64,000 nucleotides of DNA from Diaminobutyricibacter sp049994905 (lineage in GTDB: Bacteria; Actinomycetota; Actinomycetes; Actinomycetales; Microbacteriaceae). The DNA lies in the NCBI RefSeq assembly GCF_049994905.1, contig NZ_CP188258.1, positions 3,224,001 through 3,288,000 of the forward strand. Reading direction: 5' to 3'. Shown one piece after another: positions 17,142-25,265 of the stretch; within the stretch, counting starts at the first letter, position 1; the number at the start of each line of letters is the position of its first letter. Both the position numbers and the translations under genes were made by a program. The notes below the pieces were generated by a model. It searched no databases. It was given only the letters and a program-made list of their open reading frames with translations, and was not told the origin of the DNA.

Positions 17142-18638
17142 CTACTTCGTCTTCACCTCCAGCATGCTGAAGCCGTAGCCGGGCAGGCTGACCGAGTAGC
17201 TGGATCCGTTGATCTTCGAACCCTTGTCGCCGTTGTAGAGGTCCTTCGGCTGCTGGTGCTGGTCGATGCCGGTGTTGGTCAGGTCAACGGTCACCGTCGT
17301 CGGCGTGGGGTTGAAGTTGTACACCAGGAGTGCGGTCTGCTTGCCGTCCTCGCTGGTGCGGCGCTCGGCGAACACGTTCGCGTCGGGTCCGGCAGGCACC
17401 CGGTCACGGCTCGCGGCAGGCAACAGCGCCTTGGTGTCGTTGACCGTGCTGAGCACGCGATCCCAGTTCGCCCGAAGCGACGGCGACCACCGGATGTACT
17501 GGTCGTACATCGGCGACCCGTAAAGGATGCCAGACCCGGCGAGCAGCGCAGCTTCCTGGACGCGTTGCACCGCATCGTTCGGATACGACGGATAGTCGTG
17601 GTTGGCGAGGTTCTCGTCGTCGTCGGCCGCAATCGTCCATGCGTGAGTCGTGGCACCGACCGAACGGGCGTAGTCCGAGTTCTTCAGCTCGGCTTCGAGT
17701 CCGTTGACGTCGATCTGCCCGTTGACAAGTCGGGTGTAGTCGTTTGTCCAGTTGCCCTGATCGCTGTAGTTGAACCACGAATTCAGACCGAAGTCGTGCG
17801 CAGCCTGGGCGCTCGGCGCTCCGGTGGTTTCGAACGTCAACCACTTGTCGTTGCTGGTGTAGGTCTTGGGCAGGGTGACCGCGGCCTCCTGGAACCGCGC
17901 GTCGAAGCGACCGACGTCCCACATGAACCCGTCGATGCCTGTGTCGAGCCAGAACTTCTCGACGCGTTTGACCTCGGCGACACTCGTGGAGCTGTCCCAG
18001 TTGAAGCCAGGACCGAACCATAGCTTCCAGTAGTAAGCGCCCGCGGTGGGGCTCCACTCCCAACTACTGGCGAACGGCGGCCCCATGCGCAGTGACGGCA
18101 ACGGGTCGTTCGGGTTCGTCGTCCAGGTGATGGCACTCACCTCCCGCGAAGTGCGGTCGCCGGCCGCGTACTCCTGCTCCGCCTTCTTGAAGAACGGCGA
18201 GTTCGAATCCATGTAGATGTTCACGAAATAGGCGACGACCTTCATTCCGCGCTTGTGCGCCTGGCTCACCAGGTTCTTCCAGTCCTGGATGGTTCCGTTC
18301 TGTGGGGAGACGGAGTAGTAGTCAAGCGGGTCGCACCCTGCACAGAGGGTCTTGTCGCCGTTGTACGGGCTGAAGAACCCGAGCACGCGGATCCCGCTCG
18401 CCTTCAGGTGATCGAGATCCTTCGTGATGTCGGTGTACTTGTACCCGAAATAGGTGTTGTAGAACCACATGAACCCGTTGAGGTTCTGGAAGTCGGTGCT
18501 GGTTCGAACCGGCTTGCTCGCGTGGACGATCGGGTGTGTCTCAGCGGCTGCCGGCGCGCTCGCAGCCACCGCTCCCGTTGCGATGAGTGCCGCGGTGACT
18601 CCCGCGGCTAGTGCTGTTCGTAGCTTCAAAGGTCGCAT
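17142..18638 (-). CDS. Secreted GH13-like glycoside hydrolase
   Basis: A 498-residue protein with a Sec signal peptide (LRTALAAGVTAALIA, cleavage probably near residue 33). The barrel shows three GH13-type carboxylates: D241 in GIDGFMWDVGRF, E270 in WLTFETTG, and D348 in NLANHDYPSYP. A C-terminal beta domain (TALLVYNFNPTPTTVTVDL) follows, as in alpha-amylase-type enzymes. The usual region I histidine is not obvious, so this is an atypical member and the substrate is unknown. An AAATCGATTT-type site lies 33 bases before the start, as in front of the LacI/ABC operon; this suggests it supplies that transporter with sugars. It is divergent from an RbsD/FucU gene. Confidence 0.72.
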   Translation of the reverse strand: MRPLKLRTALAAGVTAALIATGAVAASAPAAAETHPIVHASKPVRTSTDFQNLNGFMWFYNTYFGYKYTDITKDLDHLKASGIRVLGFFSPYNGDKTLCAGCDPLDYYSVSPQNGTIQDWKNLVSQAHKRGMKVVAYFVNIYMDSNSPFFKKAEQEYAAGDRTSREVSAITWTTNPNDPLPSLRMGPPFASSWEWSPTAGAYYWKLWFGPGFNWDSSTSVAEVKRVEKFWLDTGIDGFMWDVGRFDARFQEAAVTLPKTYTSNDKWLTFETTGAPSAQAAHDFGLNSWFNYSDQGNWTNDYTRLVNGQIDVNGLEAELKNSDYARSVGATTHAWTIAADDDENLANHDYPSYPNDAVQRVQEAALLAGSGILYGSPMYDQYIRWSPSLRANWDRVLSTVNDTKALLPAASRDRVPAGPDANVFAERRTSEDGKQTALLVYNFNPTPTTVTVDLTNTGIDQHQQPKDLYNGDKGSKINGSSYSVSLPGYGFSMLEVKTK

Positions 18639-18670
18639 CTCGCTCTCACTTCATTGTTCGAATCGGACCA

Positions 18671-18689
18671 AAATCGATTTCTATAAAGT
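18671..18689. promoter_or_regulatory. LacI-type operator, site A
   Basis: AAATCGATTT at 18671-18680 is followed by CTATAAAG. The first 17 bases match the perfect palindrome at 28421 with one difference; the second half is degenerate. It lies between the GH13-like gene and the RbsD/FucU gene and could control both. Confidence 0.55.
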
Positions 18690-18899
18690 GGCCTGCGTCA
18701 GAGGCCGGCTTATTTTGGGGGCAGGGATGCCGGAAGTCAAGCCATCCTTTTGGTGGCTGCCTCCATGCGCGTCCGGCCACATCGCCGGGCGTGACGTATG
18801 CCACAATCGGGGCCACCAGGATGGCTGGCGTGCCTTGATCGTGCGAACAGACCTCGTTCCCATGTCCAGACACACCCGAACCGGCGAAAAGAGATCATC

Positions 18900-19325
18900 G
18901 TGCTGAAGTCAATTGATCCGCTCATCAGTCCCGAGCTTCTGGGCGTCCTTGCGCGCATGGGACACGGAGACAGAATCGCCGTTGTCGACCGCAACTACCC
19001 CGCGTACGCGGCCGGGGTACCGGTGATCCGGCTCGATGGCGTCGGAGTAGTCGACGCTCTTGGCGCCATCCTGACGCTCCTCCCCGTGGATGACTTCGAC
19101 CCCACTCCGGTTGCCCGAATGGCCGTGGTGGGTGCCGAAAAGACGATCCCGGCGGTCGCGGATGAGGCAATCACGTCCATCCAATCGGTCGAGAACCGGG
19201 CAGTCGGCGTCGAAGTTCTTGAGCGAGAGTCGTTCTACGCACGGGCGAAGTCGGCAGTGGCAGTAGTCGCCACCGGGGAAGCCCGTGCGTATGGGTGCTT
19301 CATTCTTACGAAAGGTGTGCTCTAG
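18900..19325 (+). CDS. RbsD/FucU-family sugar mutarotase
   Basis: A 141-residue protein of the RbsD/FucU fold: LISPELLGVLARMGHGDRIA with the conserved catalytic-type histidine, then VVDALGAILTLLPVDDF, and a C-terminal ATGEARAYGCFILTKGV. Such enzymes interconvert pyranose and furanose forms or anomers of ribose or fucose. The GTG at 18900 is taken as start because GAGA precedes it and the protein then aligns with the family start. It is divergent from the secreted GH13-like gene; a role in preparing sugar for the ribokinase-like kinase at 30.7 kb is inference. Confidence 0.82.
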   Translation: MLKSIDPLISPELLGVLARMGHGDRIAVVDRNYPAYAAGVPVIRLDGVGVVDALGAILTLLPVDDFDPTPVARMAVVGAEKTIPAVADEAITSIQSVENRAVGVEVLERESFYARAKSAVAVVATGEARAYGCFILTKGVL

Positions 19326-19418
19326 CGGATCAAGCAGCACGCCTGTATGCTATTAGCATTCAATTGCACGCTATAAGTTGAGTTTGTTTCCGCGGATAGC
19401 GCCCTTACGGACGGGAAC

Positions 19419-19811
19419 ATGTCGGAACTCTCGCGATTTCACATCCGGCCGGACGACGTGGCTGGCTTCTCCCCGGCGAATCACCTGGGAACGATAAACC
19501 GCCGCCTCATAGGCCCCGCCGTAGGCGCCGAGAAGATGGAGGTCCTGCTCGGAACGCTTGAGGCGGGCGGCCGCGCACTCCCGCACGCGCATCCGGGCAT
19601 GGAACAGGCGTGCTTCCTCCTTCGCGGGACGGCTTCAGTCGAGGTCGGAGAAGACCGCTTTGACATGCAACCCGGAGAAGCCTGCTTCTTCCCCGCCGGG
19701 GTGCCTCATCTCTTCACAGTGACAAGCGCCGAGCCCGCGTCGCTTCTTGTGATCTACAGTCCGCCGTACGGCGAGGACCCGAGCAAGGTCACTCGTCACG
19801 GCCTCGCCTAG
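19419..19811 (+). CDS. Cupin-domain protein
   Basis: A 130-residue single cupin. The two motifs are visible: GGRALPHAHPGMEQACFLLR with metal-type histidines and a glutamate, and GEACFFPAGVPHLFTV with the second histidine. Members bind a metal and act as sugar isomerases, dioxygenases or sensors; no substrate can be named. The gene is followed 15 bases later by an IclR regulator in the same direction. Confidence 0.8.
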   Translation: MSELSRFHIRPDDVAGFSPANHLGTINRRLIGPAVGAEKMEVLLGTLEAGGRALPHAHPGMEQACFLLRGTASVEVGEDRFDMQPGEACFFPAGVPHLFTVTSAEPASLLVIYSPPYGEDPSKVTRHGLA

Positions 19812-19826
19812 GTCCACTGTGGCGAG

Positions 19827-20621
19827 ATGAGCGCATCCATTTCAGGTTCGACCCCATCTGGGCGGCGGGAACGAAATCCGATCGGTGCGCTGTCTCGGCT
19901 TCTCAACGCACTGGTCGAGGGACCCGTCGGCGGGGTTGGTCTCCGCGAGCTGTCGCGGGCATTGGATACTCCTCCCTCCTCTGTCCAAAGAACCCTGGAC
20001 GCGGCCGGCGTTACCGGCCTCGTGGCCCAAGACACGTCCGGTCTGTGGCACCTCGGGTGGGAATTCTTCCGACTTTCCGCACTGGGCCAGCGTCAGTATC
20101 CGTTCGCCGAGGCTCGCCCCGTTCTCGAGCAATTGCAGCACGCGACAGGCGAGACGGCCGTCCTTACCGTCTATGACACCCACCGCGGCGAGCGGATGTT
20201 CGTGGACAGCGTTGCCAGCGACTACAGCATCCGGTTCGTCCCTGAGCTACTCGCTTGGTTGCCGATGCACGCTGGCGCGTCCTCGCACGCGATTCTCGCC
20301 TATCGCCCCAGCGGCGAAGTTCGCCAGGTGATCGAACTCGGGCTTGTTCCACTCACGGCGCGTACTCCACATTCGGCCACGGCGCTTGAGCGGACTCACT
20401 CCTTGGTGCGCGAGAGGGGCTACGCGATCAGCGACGACGAGGTGAACCTCGGGGCCGTCGGAGTTGCTGCCCCGATCTGGGTCGGGAACGAGGTGACGAC
20501 GAGCATCGGTGTCATCCTCCCGCGCCAGCGCTTCGACCCCGAACTCGAAGCCGAACTGTCCGAACAGGTGATCGCGTGCGCCGGCGATCTGAGCGCACTG
20601 GTGGCCGCACGCTCCTCGTAG
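19827..20621 (+). CDS. IclR-family transcriptional regulator
   Basis: A 264-residue regulator. The winged-helix part reads LRELSRALDTPPSSVQRTLD, with GLWHLGWEFFRL as the wing and following helix. The effector domain has AVLTVYDTHRGERMFVDSV and the typical LPMHAGASSHAILAY. IclR proteins usually control nearby catabolic genes. The candidates here are the cupin upstream and the acyl-CoA cluster facing it. Confidence 0.88.
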   Translation: MSASISGSTPSGRRERNPIGALSRLLNALVEGPVGGVGLRELSRALDTPPSSVQRTLDAAGVTGLVAQDTSGLWHLGWEFFRLSALGQRQYPFAEARPVLEQLQHATGETAVLTVYDTHRGERMFVDSVASDYSIRFVPELLAWLPMHAGASSHAILAYRPSGEVRQVIELGLVPLTARTPHSATALERTHSLVRERGYAISDDEVNLGAVGVAAPIWVGNEVTTSIGVILPRQRFDPELEAELSEQVIACAGDLSALVAARSS

Positions 20622-20626
20622 GCGAC

Positions 20627-21199
20627 CTATGAGTTCGGCGAGCGGTGACCGAGGATGATTCGGGCTTGTCGGAGGATCGGCTCGTCAATCATTCTGCCGG
20701 CGTAGCTGAACACCCCCGGCTCTCTGCGGGATGCCTCAATGACCTCGGCTGCCCACTGCAGTTCGCCATCGGTGGGTGCGTACGCGTTCCGCACCGTGGG
20801 CACTTGCGTCGGATGAATACACGCTGTCGCCGCGAACCCGGATGCTGCCGCGTCTTCGGCTTCCTCCGCCAGGCCGCCCAGATCCGAGATGTCGAGGTGC
20901 ACCGCGTCAATGGCCAGCTTGCCGGCGACCCGGGCAGCGAGAAGCACCCGGGCCCGCGCCGCACGAGCGACGTCACGATAGCTTCCGTTGGGCAGCCTGC
21001 TCGAACGACCGCCGATGCTGGCAAGAAGGTCCTCGGCGCCCCACATCAGTGCAGTTACCGCGGGGTGGTGTGCGATGTCCGGGGCGTTCTGAACGCCGAT
21101 CGCCGTTTCACAAAGGGCGATGACCGAGTATCCCCGCCGTTGGAGCTCATCGATCTGCGACTGCGTTTCAGTCTTCGCGAGCATCACGCTTCGGTACAT
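20627..21199 (-). pseudogene. CitE/HpcH-family lyase lacking its N-terminal ~80-90 residues
   Basis: A 190-residue frame matching the C-terminal two thirds of CitE-like lyases: ALCETAIG with the metal-binding glutamate, TALMWGAEDLLASIGGRSSR with the aspartate, and ATACIHPTQVPTVRNAYAP. The usual beginning is missing, including the DLED motif and the arginine that binds the acyl-CoA carboxylate. The frame starts right at the segment equivalent to VMLPKxE, 16 bases after the MaoC stop and in the same reading frame. No missing part was found in other frames. It is probably a deletion remnant; an unusual short active form is less likely. Confidence 0.7.
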
Positions 21200-21214
21200 C
21201 GTCGGGCCCCAAGG

Positions 21215-21697
21215 TCATCGGGGACCCTCGGAGTGTGCGAGGAGTGTGGTGCGGCGCGCTCTAGCGACGATGATGTGGTGCTGATTTCTCATCGTATGGA
21301 GAAAGGTCACGACCCCTTGTCTTGGTCGCGACGCTGACGGCCTCTTGCCTGCAATCAGTGTTTCTGCGTAGAGCGTGTCACCGACTCGCACTGGCGCCGG
21401 GAAGCCGACTTCGTCGAGACCAAGATTTGCCACGATGGTTCCCTGGGTCAGTTGGGCTACAGACAGCCCCACAAGCAGCGACAGCGTGAACATGCTGTTC
21501 ACGAGACGCCCGCCGAACTCAGTGCCTTCCGCCCATGCCGCGTCGAGATGAAGTGACTGGGTGTTCATGGTCATCGTCGTGAAAATCACATTGTCGGCTT
21601 CGGTGACAGTTCGTCCAGGCGCATGAAGGTACGTTGCGCCCTCGTCGATTTCGTCGAAGTACAGGCCTCGCTGAACGACTCGGCGACCCTCCCCCAT
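21215..21697 (-). CDS. MaoC-like acyl-CoA hydratase
   Basis: A 160-residue hot-dog protein. GRTVTEADNVIFTTMTMNTQ and FGGRLVNSMFTLSLLVGLSV match MaoC-type dehydratases such as mesaconyl- or itaconyl-CoA hydratases. The start overlaps the stop of the CoA-transferase gene (ATGA). With the CaiB transferase and the CitE remnant it forms the classic activate-hydrate-cleave trio for a C5 dicarboxylate, although the substrate is inferred. Confidence 0.82.
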   Translation of the reverse strand: MGEGRRVVQRGLYFDEIDEGATYLHAPGRTVTEADNVIFTTMTMNTQSLHLDAAWAEGTEFGGRLVNSMFTLSLLVGLSVAQLTQGTIVANLGLDEVGFPAPVRVGDTLYAETLIAGKRPSASRPRQGVVTFLHTMRNQHHIIVARARRTTLLAHSEGPR

Positions 21698-22875
21698 CAG
21701 CCTTCCGCCGTCCGGGCACGCTGCTCATCGATGAACGACGCCGTTGAGGCGCCGAGGCGTTCTGCATACCCCGGGCTGGAAAGAGGTTGATCGTCGAAGA
21801 GAAACGGAGAGCGTGCTGTCTGAATGAGTCCCTCGGTCGGGTGCCCCTTCAAGGGGAACATACCCACTGCCGCGAGCTGCTCATCGTCGAACAGCGCGCC
21901 AATCGAATTCACCGAAGCGTGCGGTACGTCGATTCGCCGCAGCGTGGTTATCCAGTCGGCGGTTGTACGTCTACCGATGTGCTCGGCGACGAACGCGTAC
22001 ACCTCGTCGATGTTTGTCGTCCGTCCTTCAAGGGTGGCGAACCGCGGGTCGGTGACAAGGTCCGCTTGACCGACCTCCGCGAGGAATGCGCGCCAGTGTC
22101 GATCGGTATAGATCATGACGCTGATGTGACCGTCGGCTGTCGCGTACGGCCGACGGTCAGGGGATGCGGTTCGAGCGTAGAGCGCAGGACCGGTGGGCGG
22201 ATCGAATGTCAAACCGCCCAGCTGCTCGATGGTCGTGTAGGCCGCAAGAGTCTCCAGCATGGGGATCTTCACGGAGCGAGGGGCACCGCCCGCCGCGCGC
22301 CCGGCCAGTTCGGCGCACACGGCCAGCGCAGCGTAGATCCCAGCGGTCTTGTCGGCGATCGCAGTTCGCACATACTCCGGCGCAGCACCGTTCCCCTGCA
22401 CCCAAGCCATTCCCGATGCCGCCTGGATTGTGTCGTCGTAGGCCGGCTGGTCCTGAAGTGGTCCCGGTCCGTATCCGACGATCTCGCAGAGAACCGCTGT
22501 CGCGCCCATCTCAGTGAGGTCGGTAGTTGTGAGACCAATCCTGCTCGCGGCTGACGGCCGCATATTGTGGACGATCACGTCGTAGCGGGCGAATGATCGC
22601 CGGAGCAGTTCCCGGTTCGACTCGACGCCGAGATCAAGCGCGATAGACCGCTTGCCGGCGTTGAACGCCAAGAACATTGGGGACATGGTCGGACTCTTGC
22701 CCCCTGGCACACGGCGAAGCACATCTCCTGTCGGCGGCTCGACTTTGTCAACAAACGCACCGAGCTGGGCTAACAGCAGGGTGCAGAATGGGCCCGACAT
22801 TGTGCTTGTGAGGTCGAGGACGCGCATCCCGTCGAGCGGGCCTCGCCGCTCAACATCACCGGTTTCATGTTCCAC
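21697..22875 (-). CDS. CaiB/BaiF (class III) CoA-transferase
   Basis: A 392-residue family III CoA-transferase of normal length. DGMRVLDLTSTMSGPFC opens the fold, NAGKRSIALDL follows, and the catalytic aspartate is in PAYDDTIQAASGMA (about residue 147). These enzymes move CoA between carboxylic acids. It is the first gene of the leftward unit, divergent from a LysR gene 69 bases away, the arrangement seen in itaconate and related catabolic clusters. Confidence 0.87.
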   Translation of the reverse strand: MEHETGDVERRGPLDGMRVLDLTSTMSGPFCTLLLAQLGAFVDKVEPPTGDVLRRVPGGKSPTMSPMFLAFNAGKRSIALDLGVESNRELLRRSFARYDVIVHNMRPSAASRIGLTTTDLTEMGATAVLCEIVGYGPGPLQDQPAYDDTIQAASGMAWVQGNGAAPEYVRTAIADKTAGIYAALAVCAELAGRAAGGAPRSVKIPMLETLAAYTTIEQLGGLTFDPPTGPALYARTASPDRRPYATADGHISVMIYTDRHWRAFLAEVGQADLVTDPRFATLEGRTTNIDEVYAFVAEHIGRRTTADWITTLRRIDVPHASVNSIGALFDDEQLAAVGMFPLKGHPTEGLIQTARSPFLFDDQPLSSPGYAERLGASTASFIDEQRARTAEG

Positions 22876-22944
22876 CTTTCCACCTTGACCCCTCCCTTTT
22901 ATAAAGAGAAATGCCGATTCGTTGGGTATTGATAAACTGCCTGC

Positions 22945-23973
22945 ATGAATGTCACGATCGAGCAGCTCCGTGTGATTTCCGCGGTCGCTCAGTCGTCATC
23001 GTTCAGCGAGGCAGCGCGAAGCCTCCGCCTGACCCAGCCAGCTGTTTCGCGGACCGTCCAGATTGTTGAAGCGCTTGTCGGGGCGCCTCTCTTTTCGCGC
23101 ACGACCAGGCTTGTCGAGCTGACCGCTGACGGGGCTGAATTCGTCTCCGTCGCGACAGGCATCATCGCCGAGTACGACGCAGGGATGGGTCGGTTCGGCG
23201 CGTACCAGCGTGCGGAAAGCGGCCTTCTCACTGTGGCCGCCCTGCCGGTTCTGGCGAGCGGCCTGCTCGGTCCGGCTGTAGCTGCCTTCCTCAAGCCCCG
23301 ACCGGCGGTCCAATTCAGATTGGTGACAGGCTCGGCCAAGGAGGTGATGGACCGACTGTCAACTGGCGGTGCCGATGTTGCCATCACGGAGCTACCGACC
23401 TCATCCACTGGTCTTTCGGTTACGCCGCTTGGGCCGGATCCTATGTGTGCTGTAGTCGCCGCCACGCATCCGCTGGCCAAGGAGAGCTCCATCCGGTGGG
23501 AAGAGCTGGCCGCTCACGCTTTCATCCAGCTCAGTGAGGGAACCAGCGTCAGGCGGCTCACTGATCAAGGGTTCGCGGCAGCCGTTGCGTACCCGCGATC
23601 GGCGATCACCGTGGATGCGACAACCGCCGCGCTCGCCCTCATGTCTGAAGACGTGGGGATCACCGCGCTTCCCCGATCAACACAGTCTTTGACGGGAGCC
23701 CGGGAGATTCGGTTCATTCCACTCGAGGGTCCGGCGATTCATCGCGAGCTTGCCGCCGTGTCGCCGGTGTCGCCCACCCCGTCAGCCCTTGCAGCGACCT
23801 TCATCGCGACACTTTTGTCCACCCGGCCGAACGTCGCGACCTCACGAGCGGTCGCACCGTTAGCCGATGATCGCAGCCTCGGACGCGGCTCTCACCTGAT
23901 CGATGGCGACACCGGGGGCCAGATCCACGACACAGAAGCCGCCAGCATCACCCGCAACATCGAATACCCCTAG
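22945..23973 (+). CDS. LysR-family transcriptional regulator
   Basis: A 342-residue LysR regulator: TIEQLRVISAVAQSSSFSEA and RLTQPAVSRTVQIVEALVG form the helix-turn-helix, followed by a substrate-binding domain. It is divergent from the CaiB-MaoC-CitE unit and probably regulates it. The typical family length of about 300 residues would end near 23850. The last 38 codons run into the 3' end of the convergent CoA-transferase gene (114-bp overlap) and look like read-through after loss of the original stop. Confidence 0.87.
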   Translation: MNVTIEQLRVISAVAQSSSFSEAARSLRLTQPAVSRTVQIVEALVGAPLFSRTTRLVELTADGAEFVSVATGIIAEYDAGMGRFGAYQRAESGLLTVAALPVLASGLLGPAVAAFLKPRPAVQFRLVTGSAKEVMDRLSTGGADVAITELPTSSTGLSVTPLGPDPMCAVVAATHPLAKESSIRWEELAAHAFIQLSEGTSVRRLTDQGFAAAVAYPRSAITVDATTAALALMSEDVGITALPRSTQSLTGAREIRFIPLEGPAIHRELAAVSPVSPTPSALAATFIATLLSTRPNVATSRAVAPLADDRSLGRGSHLIDGDTGGQIHDTEAASITRNIEYP

Positions 23974-24495
23974 GTTCGTGATCACTCTGTCGACGACCCC
24001 AGCACCGGTGAGCGGCAGGGTGCATCTCGGGACGAGCTTGCTGGAGCCGTCTTTGGACTGGTGGTCCATGACGACGACGATCCGCTTCGCACCATGGACC
24101 AGATCCATGGCTCCCCCCATCCCCTTGATCATCGCCCCTGGAATGGTCCAGTTGGCGATGTCGCCGCGAGCGGAGACCTGCATTGCCCCGAGGATCGCCA
24201 CGTCGATGCGGCGTGATCGGATCATCCCAAAGCTCATTGCGGAGTCGAAGAACGCTGCGCCTTCGCGGACGGTGATGGTCTCCTTGCCCGCGTTGATGAG
24301 GTCGGCGTCGACGTTGCGCACGTCAGGGTACGGGCCAACGCCGAGGATGCCGTTCTCGCTCTGGAGAAAGACGTTCAGGTCGTAGGGAATGTAGTTGGGT
24401 ACCAGCGTCGGTATCCCTATTCCGAGGTTGACGTATGAGCCGTCTTCCACTTCGAGCGCTGCACGCTGAGCGATCTCTTGTCTTGTCCAGGTCAC
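23860..24495 (-). CDS. 3-oxoacid CoA-transferase, subunit B
   Basis: A 211-residue class I CoA-transferase beta subunit. VNLGIGIPTLVPNYI and the catalytic-glutamate motif QSENGILGVGP are clear, followed by GGAMDLVHGAKRIVVVMDH. It pairs with subunit A, whose stop it overlaps in ATGA. Such enzymes transfer CoA from succinyl- or acetyl-CoA to a 3-oxo or related acid; the exact acceptor (3-oxoadipate, acetoacetate or another) is not determinable. Confidence 0.9.
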   Translation of the reverse strand: MTWTRQEIAQRAALEVEDGSYVNLGIGIPTLVPNYIPYDLNVFLQSENGILGVGPYPDVRNVDADLINAGKETITVREGAAFFDSAMSFGMIRSRRIDVAILGAMQVSARGDIANWTIPGAMIKGMGGAMDLVHGAKRIVVVMDHQSKDGSSKLVPRCTLPLTGAGVVDRVITNLGVFDVAGDAGGFCVVDLAPGVAIDQVRAASEAAIIG

Positions 24496-25265
24496 TCGGC
24501 GCCCTTCTCTATCGTCAGCCTCTCGATCGGCTTGTCGCCGGCGGACTCGGGCGGCAGCACCACGATTCGATTCACATAGATCCCGGGCAGGTGAACCATG
24601 TCCGGCTCAAGTGCTGACTCCGAGTACTCCTCGACCTCCGCGATGACCAGCGCGCTCGCCATTGCGCACAGCGGGTTGAAATTGCGTGCAGCCTTTCGGA
24701 AGATCAAGTTGCCGAACCGGTCTCCCCGCCACGCACGAACGAGACCGACGTCGCAAGGGAGCGCCGTCTCGAGGAGATACGTTCCCGCTCGTTGACCGAG
24801 CTCGAATTCCCGAGTCTCCTTCTGCGGCGATGCGCGCAACACCTCAGCCTCAGGGCCATACAGCCACGGCAGTCCGCCCGTCTCGACGAGGGTGCCGACT
24901 CCGGCGGTCGTGTAGAAGGCGGGTACCCCAGCGCCAGCGGCTCTCAACCGTTCTGCGAGCGTGCCCTGGGGCGTCAACTCCACTTCGAGTTCACCGCTGA
25001 GGTATCGGCGAGCGAATTCGCGGTTCTCGCCAACGTACGATGCGACGATCCGTCGAATCCGATTCGACTCGAGAAGAACGCCCAAGCCACGACCGTCAGT
25101 CCCGCAGTTGTTGGAGACGATTTCCAGCTCGTCAATGCCAAGTCGGTGGACCGCATCTATCAGCGAAAACGGGACCCCGGACAAGCCGAACCCTCCCACC
25201 GCCAAGCGCTGACCACATTGGAGGTCGGACACAGCGTCGGCTGCAGTACTAAACAGCTTGTCCAC
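24492..25265 (-). CDS. 3-oxoacid CoA-transferase, subunit A
   Basis: A 257-residue alpha subunit from the GTG at 25265. LAVGGFGLSGVPFSLIDAV is the glycine-rich start of the family, followed by SNNCGTDGRGLGVLL and FYTTAGVGTLVETGG. The frame remains open upstream into the CocE gene, but the family start and GAAGGGG upstream fix 25265. It overlaps the end of the CocE-type gene by 17 bases. Confidence 0.9.
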   Translation of the reverse strand: MDKLFSTAADAVSDLQCGQRLAVGGFGLSGVPFSLIDAVHRLGIDELEIVSNNCGTDGRGLGVLLESNRIRRIVASYVGENREFARRYLSGELEVELTPQGTLAERLRAAGAGVPAFYTTAGVGTLVETGGLPWLYGPEAEVLRASPQKETREFELGQRAGTYLLETALPCDVGLVRAWRGDRFGNLIFRKAARNFNPLCAMASALVIAEVEEYSESALEPDMVHLPGIYVNRIVVLPPESAGDKPIERLTIEKGAE

